Shown: positions 9,903 through 18,769, counted from the stretch's first letter. The stretch is DNA of 64,000 nucleotides from Marmoricola sp. URHB0036 (GCF_000426045.1 NZ_KE384490.1:186001-250000); one strand, 5' to 3'. Numbers and translations: made by a program. The notes: generated from the sequence alone by a model not told the origin.

Positions 9903-9990
9903 GCGGGGCTGGCGGGCAAGTCTGGGGGCTGGCGGGCGAAGTATTGACTGCCAGCCCGGAGTTTCCCCGGACGTCCGGGGAAACCGACGC
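9903..9990. repeat. Palindromic interspersed module, copy A
   Basis: The module has two dyads: GGGCTGGC (9926-9933) paired with GCCAGCCC (9950-9957), then a perfect 24-bp palindrome at 9961-9984 made of GTTTCCCCGGAC and its reverse complement. A partial direct repeat of the first arm starts at 9903. A near-identical module in the same orientation lies at 58155-58250. Both are intergenic, 48 kb apart, resembling REP or other small dispersed palindromic elements. Confidence 0.8.
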
Positions 9991-9992
9991 CC

Positions 9993-10367
9993 CTACTTCA
10001 CACCGATCAGGTCCACCACGAAGATCAGCGTCTCGCCGGGCTTGATGACGCCACCGGCACCGCGGTCGCCGTACGCCAGGTGGGGCGGGATGACGAGCCG
10101 GCGACGGCCGCCGACCTTCATGCCCTGCACGCCCTGGTCCCAGCCGGAGATGACCTGGCCGACGCCGAGGCGGAAGTCGAGCGGGGCGCCGCGGTTGTAC
10201 GACGCGTCGAACTCCTCGCCGGTCGAGTGGGCCACGCCCACGTAGTGCACCGACACGGTGCTCCCGGAGGTGGCCTCCGCGCCGTCACCCTCGGCCAGCT
10301 CGACGACCTCGAGGTCGGCGGGCGGCGGGCCGTCGGGCGGATCGATCTCGGGCTTCTCAGCAGTCAT
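9993..10367 (-). CDS. FKBP-type peptidyl-prolyl cis-trans isomerase
   Basis: A 124-residue single-domain FKBP: VSVHYVGVAHSTGEEFDASY, the GQVISGWDQGVQGMKVGGRR core, and LAYGDRGAGGVIKPGETLIF at the C-terminus. It catalyses proline isomerisation during folding; with no signal peptide it should be cytoplasmic. ATG 10367 has a GGTGGAG site nearby. The upstream frame is antisense to the VOC gene. The 3' end abuts the palindromic module. Confidence 0.92.
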   Translation of the reverse strand: MTAEKPEIDPPDGPPPADLEVVELAEGDGAEATSGSTVSVHYVGVAHSTGEEFDASYNRGAPLDFRLGVGQVISGWDQGVQGMKVGGRRRLVIPPHLAYGDRGAGGVIKPGETLIFVVDLIGVK

Positions 10368-10424
10368 GGGCTCCACCTTGCCATGCCTCCCGATCGCGTC
10401 CGTCCGGTGGTTGACTGCGGAGGC

Positions 10425-10808
10425 ATGAAGCACGGGATCAAGCTCGCCACTGTCAACCTCAACGCTCCCGACCCGAGCGCGCTCGGTGCGTTCTACGCCC
10501 GGCTGCTCGACTGGGAGGTCGTCCACGACGACGGGGGATGGGTGGTGCTCGGGCACGGTGACGACTACTTCCGGCTCACCTTCGAGAAGGACGAGAACTA
10601 CCAGCGCCCGGTCTGGCCGAGCGAGCCGGGCCAGCCGCCGATCCAGATGCACCTCGACATCCGGGTCACCGATCTCAAGGGTGCTGTCGAGCACGCACTT
10701 GCCTGCGGTGCCGAGCTCTCGTCGTACCAGCCCCAGGACGACGTGCGCGTCTGCCTCGACCCGGCGGGCCATGCCTTCTGCCTCTTCCTCGACGAGTCCG
10801 GCGCCTGA
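10425..10808 (+). CDS. VOC family protein
   Basis: A 127-residue VOC protein: KLATVNLNAPDPSALGAFYA opens the first module and CLDPAGHAFCLFLDESGA closes the second. The PAGHAFCL end is typical of actinobacterial glyoxalase-like proteins. Enzyme activity is not predictable. The next gene starts 13 nt downstream on the same strand. Confidence 0.85.
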   Translation: MKHGIKLATVNLNAPDPSALGAFYARLLDWEVVHDDGGWVVLGHGDDYFRLTFEKDENYQRPVWPSEPGQPPIQMHLDIRVTDLKGAVEHALACGAELSSYQPQDDVRVCLDPAGHAFCLFLDESGA

Positions 10809-10821
10809 GGACGTGGCGACC

Positions 10822-11232
10822 ATGGACGGCGGGCTGCCGTTCGTCGACGAGCACCGCACCACGATCGAGGCACCGCGCGAGATGGTCTGGCCGCCGCTGC
10901 GGGAGTACGTCGACCGCATGCTCGCGCCGGACACGCACGGCGTGCTGACCCGGCTCCTCGGGACCGAGCCGCCCGCGGGGTTCGAGGTCTCGGAGGAGGT
11001 ACCGGGGGAACGGGTCGTGCTCAGCGGGCGGCACCGGTTCTCGCGCTACGCCCTCGTCCTCGAGCTCGACCCGTCGGGCAGGCACACCGTGCTGCGTGCG
11101 CGCACCTTCGCCGCGTTCCCCGGACCACACGGTCGCGTCTACCGGTTGCTGGTGATCAGCAGCAGGGCCCACGTGGTGGCCACCCGGCGCATCCTGGCGT
11201 CGATGCGGCGGGCGTGCCTGTCGGGCCGCTGA
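10822..11232 (+). CDS. SRPBCC/DUF2867-like small protein
   Basis: A 136-residue protein with the pattern of a helix-grip (START/Bet v 1-like) fold: TTIEAPREMVWPPLREYVDR at the start, SGRHRFSRYALVLELD in the middle and a long basic C-terminal helix. I infer a ligand-binding or DUF2867-like protein but do not recognise a function. A GTG at 10813 is an alternative start, 4 nt after the VOC stop. It converges on the CBS gene with a 3-nt gap. Confidence 0.65.
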   Translation: MDGGLPFVDEHRTTIEAPREMVWPPLREYVDRMLAPDTHGVLTRLLGTEPPAGFEVSEEVPGERVVLSGRHRFSRYALVLELDPSGRHTVLRARTFAAFPGPHGRVYRLLVISSRAHVVATRRILASMRRACLSGR

Positions 11233-11235
11233 GGC

Positions 11236-11667
11236 TCAGGTCTGGTGCACGTAGGAGTCGAGCTGGTCGCGCTCGAACTCCAGCTGGGTGATCCGGCTCT
11301 TCACCACGTCGCCGATGCTGATCACCGCGACCAGGTCGCCGTCGTCGACCACGGGGACGTGGCGGATGCGCTTCTCGGTCATCTGGACCATGAGCTCGTC
11401 GACGTCGTGACCCGGCTCGCAGGTCTGCACGACCGAGGTCATGATCTGCTCGACCGCAGAGTCGAGGATCGCGTCGTTGCCGTTGAGCTTGCGTACGACG
11501 TCGCGCTCGCTGACGATCCCGTCGACGGAGTTGCCGTCGCCGCTCACCACCACGGCTCCGATGTTGTGCTCGGCCAGCAGCGCCAGCAGATCGCGCACCG
11601 TGGCGTCGGGCGTGATCGTGATGACCTTGCTGCTGGACTTGCCCTTGATCACGTCGTTGATGTTCAT
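11236..11667 (-). CDS. CBS-domain pair protein
   Basis: A 143-residue protein made of two CBS modules: ITITPDATVRDLLALLAEHN with GIVSERDVVRKL, then VDELMVQMTEKRIRHVPVVD with VISIGDVVKSRI. Tandem CBS modules bind adenosyl nucleotides and act as energy or redox sensors; stand-alone pairs resemble HRP1-like proteins of mycobacteria. AAGGGG lies 8 nt before ATG 11667. Confidence 0.9.
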   Translation of the reverse strand: MNINDVIKGKSSSKVITITPDATVRDLLALLAEHNIGAVVVSGDGNSVDGIVSERDVVRKLNGNDAILDSAVEQIMTSVVQTCEPGHDVDELMVQMTEKRIRHVPVVDDGDLVAVISIGDVVKSRITQLEFERDQLDSYVHQT

Positions 11668-11714
11668 GTGCTCGGCCCCTTCGTGAGCGTTGACGTCGAG
11701 GTCTCTGAGTCCTG

Positions 11715-11720
11715 AATCTA
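11715..11720 (-). promoter_or_regulatory. -10 hexamer TAGATT of CBS gene
   Basis: It predicts a leader of about 40 nt containing the AAGGGG ribosome-binding site. Confidence 0.4.
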
Positions 11721-11761
11721 GTGCTCCCGGGCGCCGATGCACAGGGGGTCGTCGCTCGGCG

Positions 11762-12631
11762 TCAGTCGTCGTCCGGGGCCGGCTCGCCCCGCCTCGCGCT
11801 GAGGTCGTGCACGGTGCCGCCGGGGTGCGGATCGGCGTGGTCGGAGTGGGATCCGAGGAAGGCGAGCGCCTGGTCGTGCAGCTTGCCGTTGGTGGCGAGC
11901 GCGCTGCCGCCCGTGGGGCCGGGTTCGCCGTCGAGCGAGGTGAACACGCCGCCGGCCTCGCGCACGATCACGTCGAGGGCGGCCATGTCGTAGACGTGCA
12001 GGTCGGGCTCCGCGGCGATGTCCACGGCCCCCTCGGCGACCAGCATGTAGGACCAGAAGTCGCCGTACGCCCGGGTGCGCCAGCAGCGACGGGACAGCGA
12101 CATGAAGTCCTCCAGCCGGCCGCGCTCGTCCCAACCGTGCAGCGAGCTGTAGGAGAGCGAGGCGTCCTCGACCCGCGAGACGTCCGAGACCTGGCAGGCC
12201 GTGGCGCGGAGCAGGGACTTGCCGGTCCAGGCGCCCCCGTCCTTCATCGCCCACCATCGCCGGTTCAGTGCGGGTGCGCTGACGACACCGACGACGACCT
12301 CGTCGTCGACCATCAGCGAGATCAGCGAGGCCCACACGGGTACGCCGCGCACGAAGTTCTTGGTGCCGTCGATCGGGTCCACCACCCACCGGCGCTGGCT
12401 GTGGCCGGTCGACCCCGACTCCTCACCGTGTACGGCGTCACGCGGCCGGGCCCGGGAGAGCACCCGACGGATGCCTTCCTCCACGGAGTGGTCGGCGTCG
12501 GTGACGGGAGTCAGGTCCGGTTTGGTCATCACGTGCAGGTCGAGTGCCTTGAAGCGCGCCTGCGACGTGGAGTCGGCATCGTCCGCGAGGACGTGGGCGA
12601 GCCGGAGGTCGTCGGTGTAGTCGGACGGCAT
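11762..12631 (-). CDS. hisN: Histidinol-phosphatase / inositol monophosphatase family
   Basis: A 289-residue Mg2+-dependent phosphatase with family motifs PVTDADHSVEEGIR, HGEE, VVDPIDGTKNFVRGVPVW and the C-terminal YDMAALDVIVREAGG. Actinobacteria use this inositol-monophosphatase-type HisN for the penultimate histidine step; KNFVRG and the length fit HisN, but a general inositol or PAP phosphatase is possible. ATG 12631 has TAGCCT 7 nt upstream, so leaderless; the upstream frame to 12706 is rejected. Confidence 0.82.
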   Translation of the reverse strand: MPSDYTDDLRLAHVLADDADSTSQARFKALDLHVMTKPDLTPVTDADHSVEEGIRRVLSRARPRDAVHGEESGSTGHSQRRWVVDPIDGTKNFVRGVPVWASLISLMVDDEVVVGVVSAPALNRRWWAMKDGGAWTGKSLLRATACQVSDVSRVEDASLSYSSLHGWDERGRLEDFMSLSRRCWRTRAYGDFWSYMLVAEGAVDIAAEPDLHVYDMAALDVIVREAGGVFTSLDGEPGPTGGSALATNGKLHDQALAFLGSHSDHADPHPGGTVHDLSARRGEPAPDDD

Positions 12632-12638
12632 GGGGCAC

Positions 12639-12644
12639 AGGCTA
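12639..12644 (-). promoter_or_regulatory. -10 hexamer TAGCCT, leaderless hisN
   Basis: Seven nt separate it from ATG 12631. Confidence 0.55.
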
Positions 12645-12737
12645 AGCCCAGCGAGCAGAGGCCGCGTGCCGCAGTCCGACGCGCGCCGCGCTGGTGCTAG
12701 GACCAATGGACAGCAGAGCGCGGCGGTCGGCTCCCCC

Positions 12738-12743
12738 TAGCCT
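12738..12743 (+). promoter_or_regulatory. -10 hexamer TAGCCT, leaderless DUF2231 gene
   Basis: Seven nt separate it from ATG 12751. It faces the hisN promoter in a 119-bp divergent spacer. Confidence 0.55.
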
Positions 12744-12750
12744 GACCCCC

Positions 12751-13218
12751 ATGGAGATCAACGGGGTGCCCCTGCACCCGCTCGTCGTGCATGGTGCCGT
12801 CGTCTTCGTCCCCCTGGCCGCACTGGCCTCGATCGCCTACGTCGTGCCGCGGTGGCGCTGGCTGGCCCGATGGCCGGCCCTGCTGCTGACCCTCGTCGCC
12901 TCGGTCGCCGTCCAGCTCTCGATCATGACGGGGGAGGACATCGAGGAGTCCAGGCACCTCGACTCGCCGCTCGTGCACAACCACTCGGAGTGGGCCGAGA
13001 AGCTGCGCATCGCCGTCTTCGCGCTGACCGCCGTCATGGTGGTCGCGTTCTGGGCCCTCGGCCACGTCACCCGGCTCAGCGGTGCGCAGGACCGCGACGC
13101 GAAGCTCGCGGTCCTGGAGAAGCCGATGATCGTGCTGCTGCCGCTGCTGGCCGTCGCCGTGCTGGTGCTCGTCTTCCTCACCGGCGACGCCGGTGCCCGC
13201 GCCGTCTGGCAGCAGTAG
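12751..13218 (+). CDS. DUF2231 membrane protein
   Basis: A 155-residue protein with four hydrophobic segments. The opening GVPLHPLVVHGAVVFVPLAA carries the conserved HPLVVHG motif of DUF2231, and SPLVHNHSEWAEKLRIAVF contains a second His cluster. Family members are often found near redox proteins and have been suggested to bind heme or quinone, which is unproven here. Confidence 0.85.
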   Translation: MEINGVPLHPLVVHGAVVFVPLAALASIAYVVPRWRWLARWPALLLTLVASVAVQLSIMTGEDIEESRHLDSPLVHNHSEWAEKLRIAVFALTAVMVVAFWALGHVTRLSGAQDRDAKLAVLEKPMIVLLPLLAVAVLVLVFLTGDAGARAVWQQ

Positions 13219-13222
13219 CGAG

Positions 13223-14212
13223 CTAGTACTGCTCGCCGGCCTCACGGCTCGCGAGCAGGCGCCGGAACGAGCGCACCCGCTCGAGCTGGGTCCCGGTGGC
13301 CTCGTCGAGTCCGCACTCCGGCTCGTCCTCCCCGTGGGTGCACCCGCGGGGGCAGTCCTCGGTGAGGTCGTCGAGGTCGGGGAAGGCCTCGATCAGCTTG
13401 TCGGGGTCGACGTGGGCCAGGCCGAAGGACCGGATGCCGGGGGTGTCCATGATCCAGCCACCCCCCGGCAGGGGCAGCATCCAGACGCTGGTCGAGGTGT
13501 GCCGCCCGCGGCCGGTCACGGCATTGACCACGCCGACCTCGCGGAACGCGTCGGGCACGAGCGCGTTGACGAGCGTCGACTTGCCGACGCCGCTGTGCCC
13601 GAGGAGCACGCTGGTGCGGTTCGCGAGCCGCTCCCGGATCTCGGTGAGGTCGGCTGCACGCTGCGTCACGACGTAGGGCACCCCCAGCGGGCGGTAGCCG
13701 GCCAGCAGGGTCTCGGGGTCGGCGAGGTCGGCCTTGGTCAGGCACAGCAGCGGGTCCATGCCCGCGTCGTACGCCGCCACGAGGGCGCGGTCGACCAGTC
13801 CCTGTCGGGGCTCGGGGTCGGCGAGCGCCGTGACGATGACGAGCTGGTCGGCGTTGGCGACCACGACTCGCTCGACCGGGTCGTCGTCGTCGGCCGTACG
13901 CCGCAGCACGGTCACGCGCTCGTCGACCAGCACGATCCGGGCCAGCGATCCGTCGGCCCCGGAGGTGTCCCCGACCAGTCGCACCCGGTCGCCCACGACC
14001 ACGCCCTTGCGGCCGAGCGGGCGGGACTTCATCGCGGTCACCGGCGGCCCGCCCTCGCCGAGGTCGCAGGTGTAGCGCCCGCGGTCGACGGTCACCACCA
14101 CCGCCGGGACGGCGTCGTCGTAGCTGGGGCGGTTCTTGGTCCTCGGGCGGGTGTGCCGGCGGGGACGCTCGTAGCTCTCCGGGTCGTGCTCCTCGTAGCG
14201 CCCGCTCGTCAT
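13223..14212 (-). CDS. rsgA: Ribosome small subunit-dependent GTPase A
   Basis: A 329-residue circularly permuted GTPase. An OB-fold ([10 protein letters not shown] to VVVGDRVRL) precedes the GTPase motifs in the order G4 (LTKADL), G1 ([14 protein letters not shown]) and G3 (DTPG), then a zinc-knuckle region with [15 protein letters not shown]. RsgA assists late 30S maturation. The ATG overlaps the aroA stop as ATGA, indicating translational coupling. Pairing of aroA with rsgA is common in actinobacteria. Confidence 0.95.
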   Translation of the reverse strand: MTSGRYEEHDPESYERPRRHTRPRTKNRPSYDDAVPAVVVTVDRGRYTCDLGEGGPPVTAMKSRPLGRKGVVVGDRVRLVGDTSGADGSLARIVLVDERVTVLRRTADDDDPVERVVVANADQLVIVTALADPEPRQGLVDRALVAAYDAGMDPLLCLTKADLADPETLLAGYRPLGVPYVVTQRAADLTEIRERLANRTSVLLGHSGVGKSTLVNALVPDAFREVGVVNAVTGRGRHTSTSVWMLPLPGGGWIMDTPGIRSFGLAHVDPDKLIEAFPDLDDLTEDCPRGCTHGEDEPECGLDEATGTQLERVRSFRRLLASREAGEQY

Positions 14213-15489
14213 GCGAACAGTCCCGCCCACACGTCGGCGAAGCCCGGGAACGTCTTCGAGGTGGTGGCGACGTCCTCGACGAGCACGTCCTCGACGGCGG
14301 ACCCCACCACGACGGCGGCGTGCGCCATCCGGTGGTCGGCGTAGGTGTGGAACGTCCCGCCGTGCAGCGGCGCGGGCTCGAAGGAGAGGCCGTCCTCGTG
14401 CTCGGTCACCTCCGCTCCCAGGCCGCGGAGCTCGGTGGCCAGCGCCGCGAGCCGATCGGTCTCGTGGCCGCGGATGTGGGCGATGCCGCGCAGCCGCGAC
14501 GGCGTCTCGGCGAGTGCGCAGAGCGCGGCCACGGCAGGGGCGAGCTCGCCGACGTCGTGCAGGTCGGCGTCGATGCCCAGGAGGGTGTCGGAGCCGTCCA
14601 CGGTGAGGCCGTGCGCGTCGAGCGACACCTCGGCCCCCATCCGCACCAGCAGGTCGCGCAGGGCGTCCCCGGCCTGGGTGGTCGCGGTTGGCCAACTGGG
14701 CACACGAACGCGCCCGCCGCTGGTCATGGCCAGCATCACGAACGGCGCAGCGTTGGACAGGTCGGGCTCGATGGTCACGTCGACGGCACGCACGGTGGTG
14801 GGCGGGACGGTCCAGGTGTCGTGGCCGGTCTCGACCTCCACGCCGTGCTCGCGCAGGCACGTGACGGTCATCGCGACGTGGGGGAGCGACGGCATCGGAG
14901 GCCCCGCGTGACGAACACTGATGCCCTCGTCGTACGACGCACCGGCGAGCAGCAGCGCTGAGACGAACTGGCTCGACGCGGACGCGTCGATGACGACCGA
15001 GCCGCCCCTGACGCGGCCCGTGCCCGTGACCGTGAACGGCAGCGTGCCGCGACCGTCGTCGTCGACCTCGACTCCGAGCGCCCGGAGGGCGTCGATGACC
15101 CCGGACATGGGACGGGTGCGCGCGTGCGGGTCACCGTCGAAGGTGACCGGACCGTCCGCCAGGGCCGCGACCGGTGGGACGAAGCGCATCACCGTGCCGG
15201 CGAGCCCGCAGTCGACGACCCCTGCTCGAAGAGAGCCCGGGGTCACCGTCCAGTGCTCGCCCGCGGTGTCGACGCGGGAGCCGAGCGTGGTCAGGGCAGC
15301 CGCCATCAGCTCGGTGTCGCGCGAGCGCAGGGCTCGGCGTACCACTGAGGGGCCGTCGGCCAGGGCGGCCAGCACGAGCGCCCGGTTGGTCAGCGACTTC
15401 GAGCCGGGGAGCTCGATGCGCGCGTCGACCGGACCACGCGCCGTCGGCGCGGGCCAGAGGTCGAGTCGTTGCGTCGGGCGCGTCTCCAC
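14209..15489 (-). CDS. aroA: 3-phosphoshikimate 1-carboxyvinyltransferase (EPSP synthase)
   Basis: A 426-residue enzyme of the shikimate pathway that joins PEP to shikimate-3-phosphate. Key segments are [20 protein letters not shown] (phosphate-binding Lys), [19 protein letters not shown], and the C-terminal [19 protein letters not shown] with [10 protein letters not shown]. It starts at GTG 15489, 6 nt after TAGCCT, so is probably leaderless even though it follows the DoxX gene on the same strand. Confidence 0.95.
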   Translation of the reverse strand: METRPTQRLDLWPAPTARGPVDARIELPGSKSLTNRALVLAALADGPSVVRRALRSRDTELMAAALTTLGSRVDTAGEHWTVTPGSLRAGVVDCGLAGTVMRFVPPVAALADGPVTFDGDPHARTRPMSGVIDALRALGVEVDDDGRGTLPFTVTGTGRVRGGSVVIDASASSQFVSALLLAGASYDEGISVRHAGPPMPSLPHVAMTVTCLREHGVEVETGHDTWTVPPTTVRAVDVTIEPDLSNAAPFVMLAMTSGGRVRVPSWPTATTQAGDALRDLLVRMGAEVSLDAHGLTVDGSDTLLGIDADLHDVGELAPAVAALCALAETPSRLRGIAHIRGHETDRLAALATELRGLGAEVTEHEDGLSFEPAPLHGGTFHTYADHRMAHAAVVVGSAVEDVLVEDVATTSKTFPGFADVWAGLFA

Positions 15490-15495
15490 GCCCCG

Positions 15496-15501
15496 AGGCT
15501 A
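15496..15501 (-). promoter_or_regulatory. -10 hexamer TAGCCT, leaderless aroA
   Basis: It overlaps the TAG stop of the upstream DoxX gene and lies 6 nt before GTG 15489. Confidence 0.5.
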
Positions 15502-16029
15502 TTGGCCGATGGACTTCGCGGCGAGTCGAGCCTCGAGCTTGGCCTGCTTGGTCAGGTGGCGTGCCTCGCGCCGACCTCCCCGGACCGCGTGCTTGGCCCG
15601 CCACGCCACCCCGGGACGACCCTCGGTGTCGACCGACGCGAGCAGCAGGCCGCCGAGCACCGAGAGGTTCTTGAAGAAGTGCAGCTTCTGGTTCGCCTTC
15701 AGTGCGGGATCGGTCTCGTTCCAGAACTGGTGGCCGGCCATCGTCGTCGGTGCCAGCGAGGCGGCGAGCACGGTGCTGGACAGCCGAGGTGCCCGCCCCC
15801 GGGCCAGGGCCAGCGCCGCCAGGATCTGTGCGGCCGCGTTGATGCGCACCAGGGTCACGGTGTCGTCCGGGATCTGCACCGGGACCACCTTCTCGAGCGT
15901 CGGTCGGAGCCGGTCGACCACGGGCTTGGCCTTGATGGCCAGGGCATCGGCGTTCTTCAACGCGCTCACCGCGCCCACCACGAAGGTGGAAGCCAGCATC
16001 GGGCGCGCAATCAGTCGGGTGGCTGTCAT
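15499..16029 (-). CDS. DoxX family membrane protein
   Basis: A 176-residue membrane protein with four hydrophobic stretches and a basic C-terminal tail (about residues 148-176). RLIARPMLASTFVVGAVSAL and NLSVLGGLLLASVD are typical of the DoxX/SURF4-like family. Mycobacterial DoxX acts with SodA and SseA in a membrane oxidoreductase complex; such a role here is inference. It lies 29 nt downstream of the fused sigma-factor gene on the same strand. Confidence 0.82.
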   Translation of the reverse strand: MTATRLIARPMLASTFVVGAVSALKNADALAIKAKPVVDRLRPTLEKVVPVQIPDDTVTLVRINAAAQILAALALARGRAPRLSSTVLAASLAPTTMAGHQFWNETDPALKANQKLHFFKNLSVLGGLLLASVDTEGRPGVAWRAKHAVRGGRREARHLTKQAKLEARLAAKSIGQ

Positions 16030-16058
16030 GCCCTCATCTTTACCCCATCGACCCCGGG

Positions 16059-17798
16059 TCAATCCGAGCCGGAGTCGCCGGGGAGCGTGTAGGTGCGGCT
16101 GTTGTTGCCCTGCGCGGGGTCGGTCCAGCCGTCGGGAGGAGTGACCGAGAACGTCACCTGCTGGGGGGCGAAGCTCGTCGAGTGGAACAGGAAGGACTGT
16201 CCGTCGCGGGTGGCGGTGCAGACCCACGTGGTTCCGCCGGAGTGGTGGCACGTCGGGCTGTTGTGCGTGTGGAACTTCCCGCGGCTGCCGGTGGCCGTCA
16301 CGGTCACGGTCGTGCCGTTGGGGACGCCCGAGACGATCACCGTGACGGTGGCGCGCCCACGGAGGTCTCCTGCGCGAAGGTCGAGCGAGAGGTCCGCGCT
16401 CAGCGCCGGCGGAGTCGTGGGCTCGGTCGGTGTCGGTTCGGTGGGGGTCGGGTTCGTCGGCTTGGTGGGCTGGGGTGTGCCGGGGTCGGTCGGCTTGGTG
16501 CCACCGCCGTTCCCGTTGCCGTGGCCGTTCCCGTTCCCTCCGTTGCCGTTCCCGTTCCCGTTGCCCCCGCCGCCTCCGTTCCCGCCGCCTCCGTTGGCTC
16601 CGTTGCCTCCGTTGCCCGTCGAGGTCGTTCCGGTGCTGGTGAGTGCGCTGGTGCCGGTGAGGGAGCCAGTGGCGGTCGCCGTGCTCGTGGCCGCATCCGT
16701 GGGCAGCGTCTGCTCGGTGGCAGGCGTGGTCGCCGTCGGCGCGCTGGGGCTGGGGAGGCCCGAGGTTGAGTTGGGCGAGGAGGAGTCCGAGGGCGACGGG
16801 GTCGAGGAGGTGGCGATCCCCACGGCTCCGGGCGGCTGCGCCGAGGTCGGCTGCTCGCTCGGTCCGCGGTTGGCGATGGCGAGGCCGGTGATGGTGGCGA
16901 CCCCGACGGCGGTCACCGTCGCGGCAGCGGTGGCGGGGAGGTTGGACAGGGCCAGGTCGCGGATGCGGCCGAAGGCCGCCGCCACTCCCGCGCCGGCTCC
17001 TGCGCCGGCGACCACGCCGCCGCCGAGGTACCCGGCAGCGGCGCCGCCGAGCAGTACCGGCCCGAGCAGTCCGGCGAGCGAGGAGTTGACCTCGGCCAGC
17101 TCGAGGTAGACGGCCGTGCAGCGTCGGCAGTGGTCGAGGTGGTCCTCCACCTTGGCCGTGTCGCGGCGTGACAGGGCGTGGCGCACGTACCCGCCCATCA
17201 GGTCGTTGGTCTCGCGGCACTCCTCGCTGACCAGGTCGCCGGCGTGCATGGTCAAGAACGCCTGGCGCAGACCCTCACGGGCACGGTAGGCGAGCGCGGA
17301 GACCGAGTTGGCGCTCATCCCGAGGAGCACGGCGATGTCAGCCGGCTTCTGGTTCTCGACCTCGAGGTGCCACAGCACCATCTGCCAGCGCTCCGGCAGC
17401 GAGGCGAACGCCTTGGCGGCAGCCCCGCCCTCGAAGCCGGCCACCGCCGTGTCGGCGAACGGCACACCCGGGTCGTACGGCGTCATGTCGCCCGCCGTGG
17501 TGAGCTTCTGCTGGCCACGCACCTTGTCGATGTGCAGCCGCCGGACCGCCGTCAGCAGGTAGGCGCGGAACGCCACGTCGGGACCGCCGCCCCCGAGCAG
17601 GACGTTGAGGACCTTGACGAACGCCTCGGAGACCAGGTCGTCGGCGTCCGAGGGACCCACGAGCAGCCGGGCCAACCGGGTGGCCGCGTCCACGTGTCGG
17701 GCGAACAGCGTGCCGTAGGCGCCGACGTCACCCTCACGCACCCGGGAGATGAGCTCCGGATCCGTCAGTTCGTGGGGAGTCGCGTCGGCGGAGCTCAT
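16059..17798 (-). CDS. Sigma-70/ECF factor fused to zinc anti-sigma motif, membrane region and exported domain
   Basis: A 579-residue chimera. Residues 12-95 form sigma region 2 (DADDLVSEAFVKVLNVLL); 134-185 form region 4 (LPERWQMVLWHLEVEN then MSANSVSALAYRAREGLRQA). An H220-x3-C224-x2-C227 zinc anti-sigma signature follows, with C194 upstream. Two hydrophobic stretches (about 238-275 and 286-310) precede a low-complexity Ser/Thr then Gly/Asn linker (about 315-465), and a C-terminal beta domain (466-579) has two cysteines and a DPAQGNNSRTYTL end like CARDB/DUF11 modules. Known actinobacterial ECF groups have long membrane C-termini. I infer a self-inhibited membrane-tethered sigma factor. It is divergent from a degenerate GGDEF gene. 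Confidence 0.85.
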   Translation of the reverse strand: MSSADATPHELTDPELISRVREGDVGAYGTLFARHVDAATRLARLLVGPSDADDLVSEAFVKVLNVLLGGGGPDVAFRAYLLTAVRRLHIDKVRGQQKLTTAGDMTPYDPGVPFADTAVAGFEGGAAAKAFASLPERWQMVLWHLEVENQKPADIAVLLGMSANSVSALAYRAREGLRQAFLTMHAGDLVSEECRETNDLMGGYVRHALSRRDTAKVEDHLDHCRRCTAVYLELAEVNSSLAGLLGPVLLGGAAAGYLGGGVVAGAGAGAGVAAAFGRIRDLALSNLPATAAATVTAVGVATITGLAIANRGPSEQPTSAQPPGAVGIATSSTPSPSDSSSPNSTSGLPSPSAPTATTPATEQTLPTDAATSTATATGSLTGTSALTSTGTTSTGNGGNGANGGGGNGGGGGNGNGNGNGGNGNGHGNGNGGGTKPTDPGTPQPTKPTNPTPTEPTPTEPTTPPALSADLSLDLRAGDLRGRATVTVIVSGVPNGTTVTVTATGSRGKFHTHNSPTCHHSGGTTWVCTATRDGQSFLFHSTSFAPQQVTFSVTPPDGWTDPAQGNNSRTYTLPGDSGSD

Positions 17799-17943
17799 GG
17801 GCGTTGGCGGGGCCTTCGGGGAGGTCGGGAAGGAACTGCCTGAGTTTATTCCGGTTTTCCCGTCATGGAACCCGTGCAGCCCCGTTACTTCCTCGAGGCC
17901 ACTACGTGGGGGGTGGCCTTGACCGAGGAGAGACGGAGCTGGC

Positions 17944-18726
17944 ATGGGCATCTTTGCGACATTGGTTCGCAGGGGCGCGCACGCCGAGGTGACGGCGGAC
18001 GCCGTACCGGACCGGGACGTGCTGCAGCGGGGGCTGCCTGCGCGTTTCGAGGCGGTCGGCGAACGCATCGCCGCAGGGCACGACGTGAGCAACGCGTGCG
18101 CAGACGTGGGCCGGGAGACTGCCCGTGACGGTGCCGACCTGGGTGAGGCACTGGACGGGCTGAGGGCCACCTACGCGCGCGTTCAGGGAGGGGAGCCCGA
18201 CTACCGGGCTCTGCGAGCGTTGTGCCTGGCGTGGAGCGAGGAGACCCTCGGATACCTCCACCAGCTCTCCTGCGAGGACCCTCTGACGGGACTGGCCAGC
18301 CTTGCGCACCTGCGGGCCAGGCTCTCGGAGGTCTATCGCGGGGCCGAGCAGGGGGGACGGTCGACGAACACCAGCCACGCGCTGGTGGTGGTCGACGTCC
18401 CCCTGCTCGCACGCCGGCCGTCCGTGGAGGGCGGCCGCGCAGGCGTGGGCGTGGTGGCCGGCTTCGAGTCAGCCTTGTGGCTGGCCCGGCTGGCCGACTA
18501 CGCCCGCATGGTGTTTCCGGGAGGGGAAACCATCGGCCTGGCGAGCCCGTCGCGGCTCGTCGTGGTCGCTGAACGGGGGGACCTGCTCGCTCCGCGAGTG
18601 GGGCTGTTGCGCGGTCTCGTCGAGGACATGGATCCGGGGGGAGAGAGGGCCCGGGTCTGGATCGAGGGTCTGCCGCCGTCCGACGACGGCGCTGGCCTTC
18701 TCCTCGACGAGATCGCGCGCAGCTAG
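17944..18726 (+). CDS. Degenerate GGDEF-like protein
   Basis: A 260-residue soluble protein. Residues about 110-240 align by eye to a GGDEF domain: CEDPLTGLASLAHLRARL matches the DPLTGL-x-NR opening, ALVVVDVP the first core strand, and GLASPSRLVVVAERGDL the active-site hairpin, but GGDEF is replaced by ASPSR, so no diguanylate cyclase activity is expected. The N-terminal 100 residues are helical. GAGGAG lies upstream of ATG 17944. It is transcribed divergently from the membrane-fused sigma factor, suggesting linked function; that link is inference. Confidence 0.65.
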   Translation: MGIFATLVRRGAHAEVTADAVPDRDVLQRGLPARFEAVGERIAAGHDVSNACADVGRETARDGADLGEALDGLRATYARVQGGEPDYRALRALCLAWSEETLGYLHQLSCEDPLTGLASLAHLRARLSEVYRGAEQGGRSTNTSHALVVVDVPLLARRPSVEGGRAGVGVVAGFESALWLARLADYARMVFPGGETIGLASPSRLVVVAERGDLLAPRVGLLRGLVEDMDPGGERARVWIEGLPPSDDGAGLLLDEIARS

Positions 18727-18763
18727 GGCGGTCTCGGCGTACGGCGCTGTCTGCGCCTGCGAC

Positions 18764-18769
18764 TAGCCT
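18764..18769 (+). promoter_or_regulatory. -10 hexamer TAGCCT, leaderless SRAP gene
   Basis: Seven nt separate it from ATG 18777. Confidence 0.55.
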
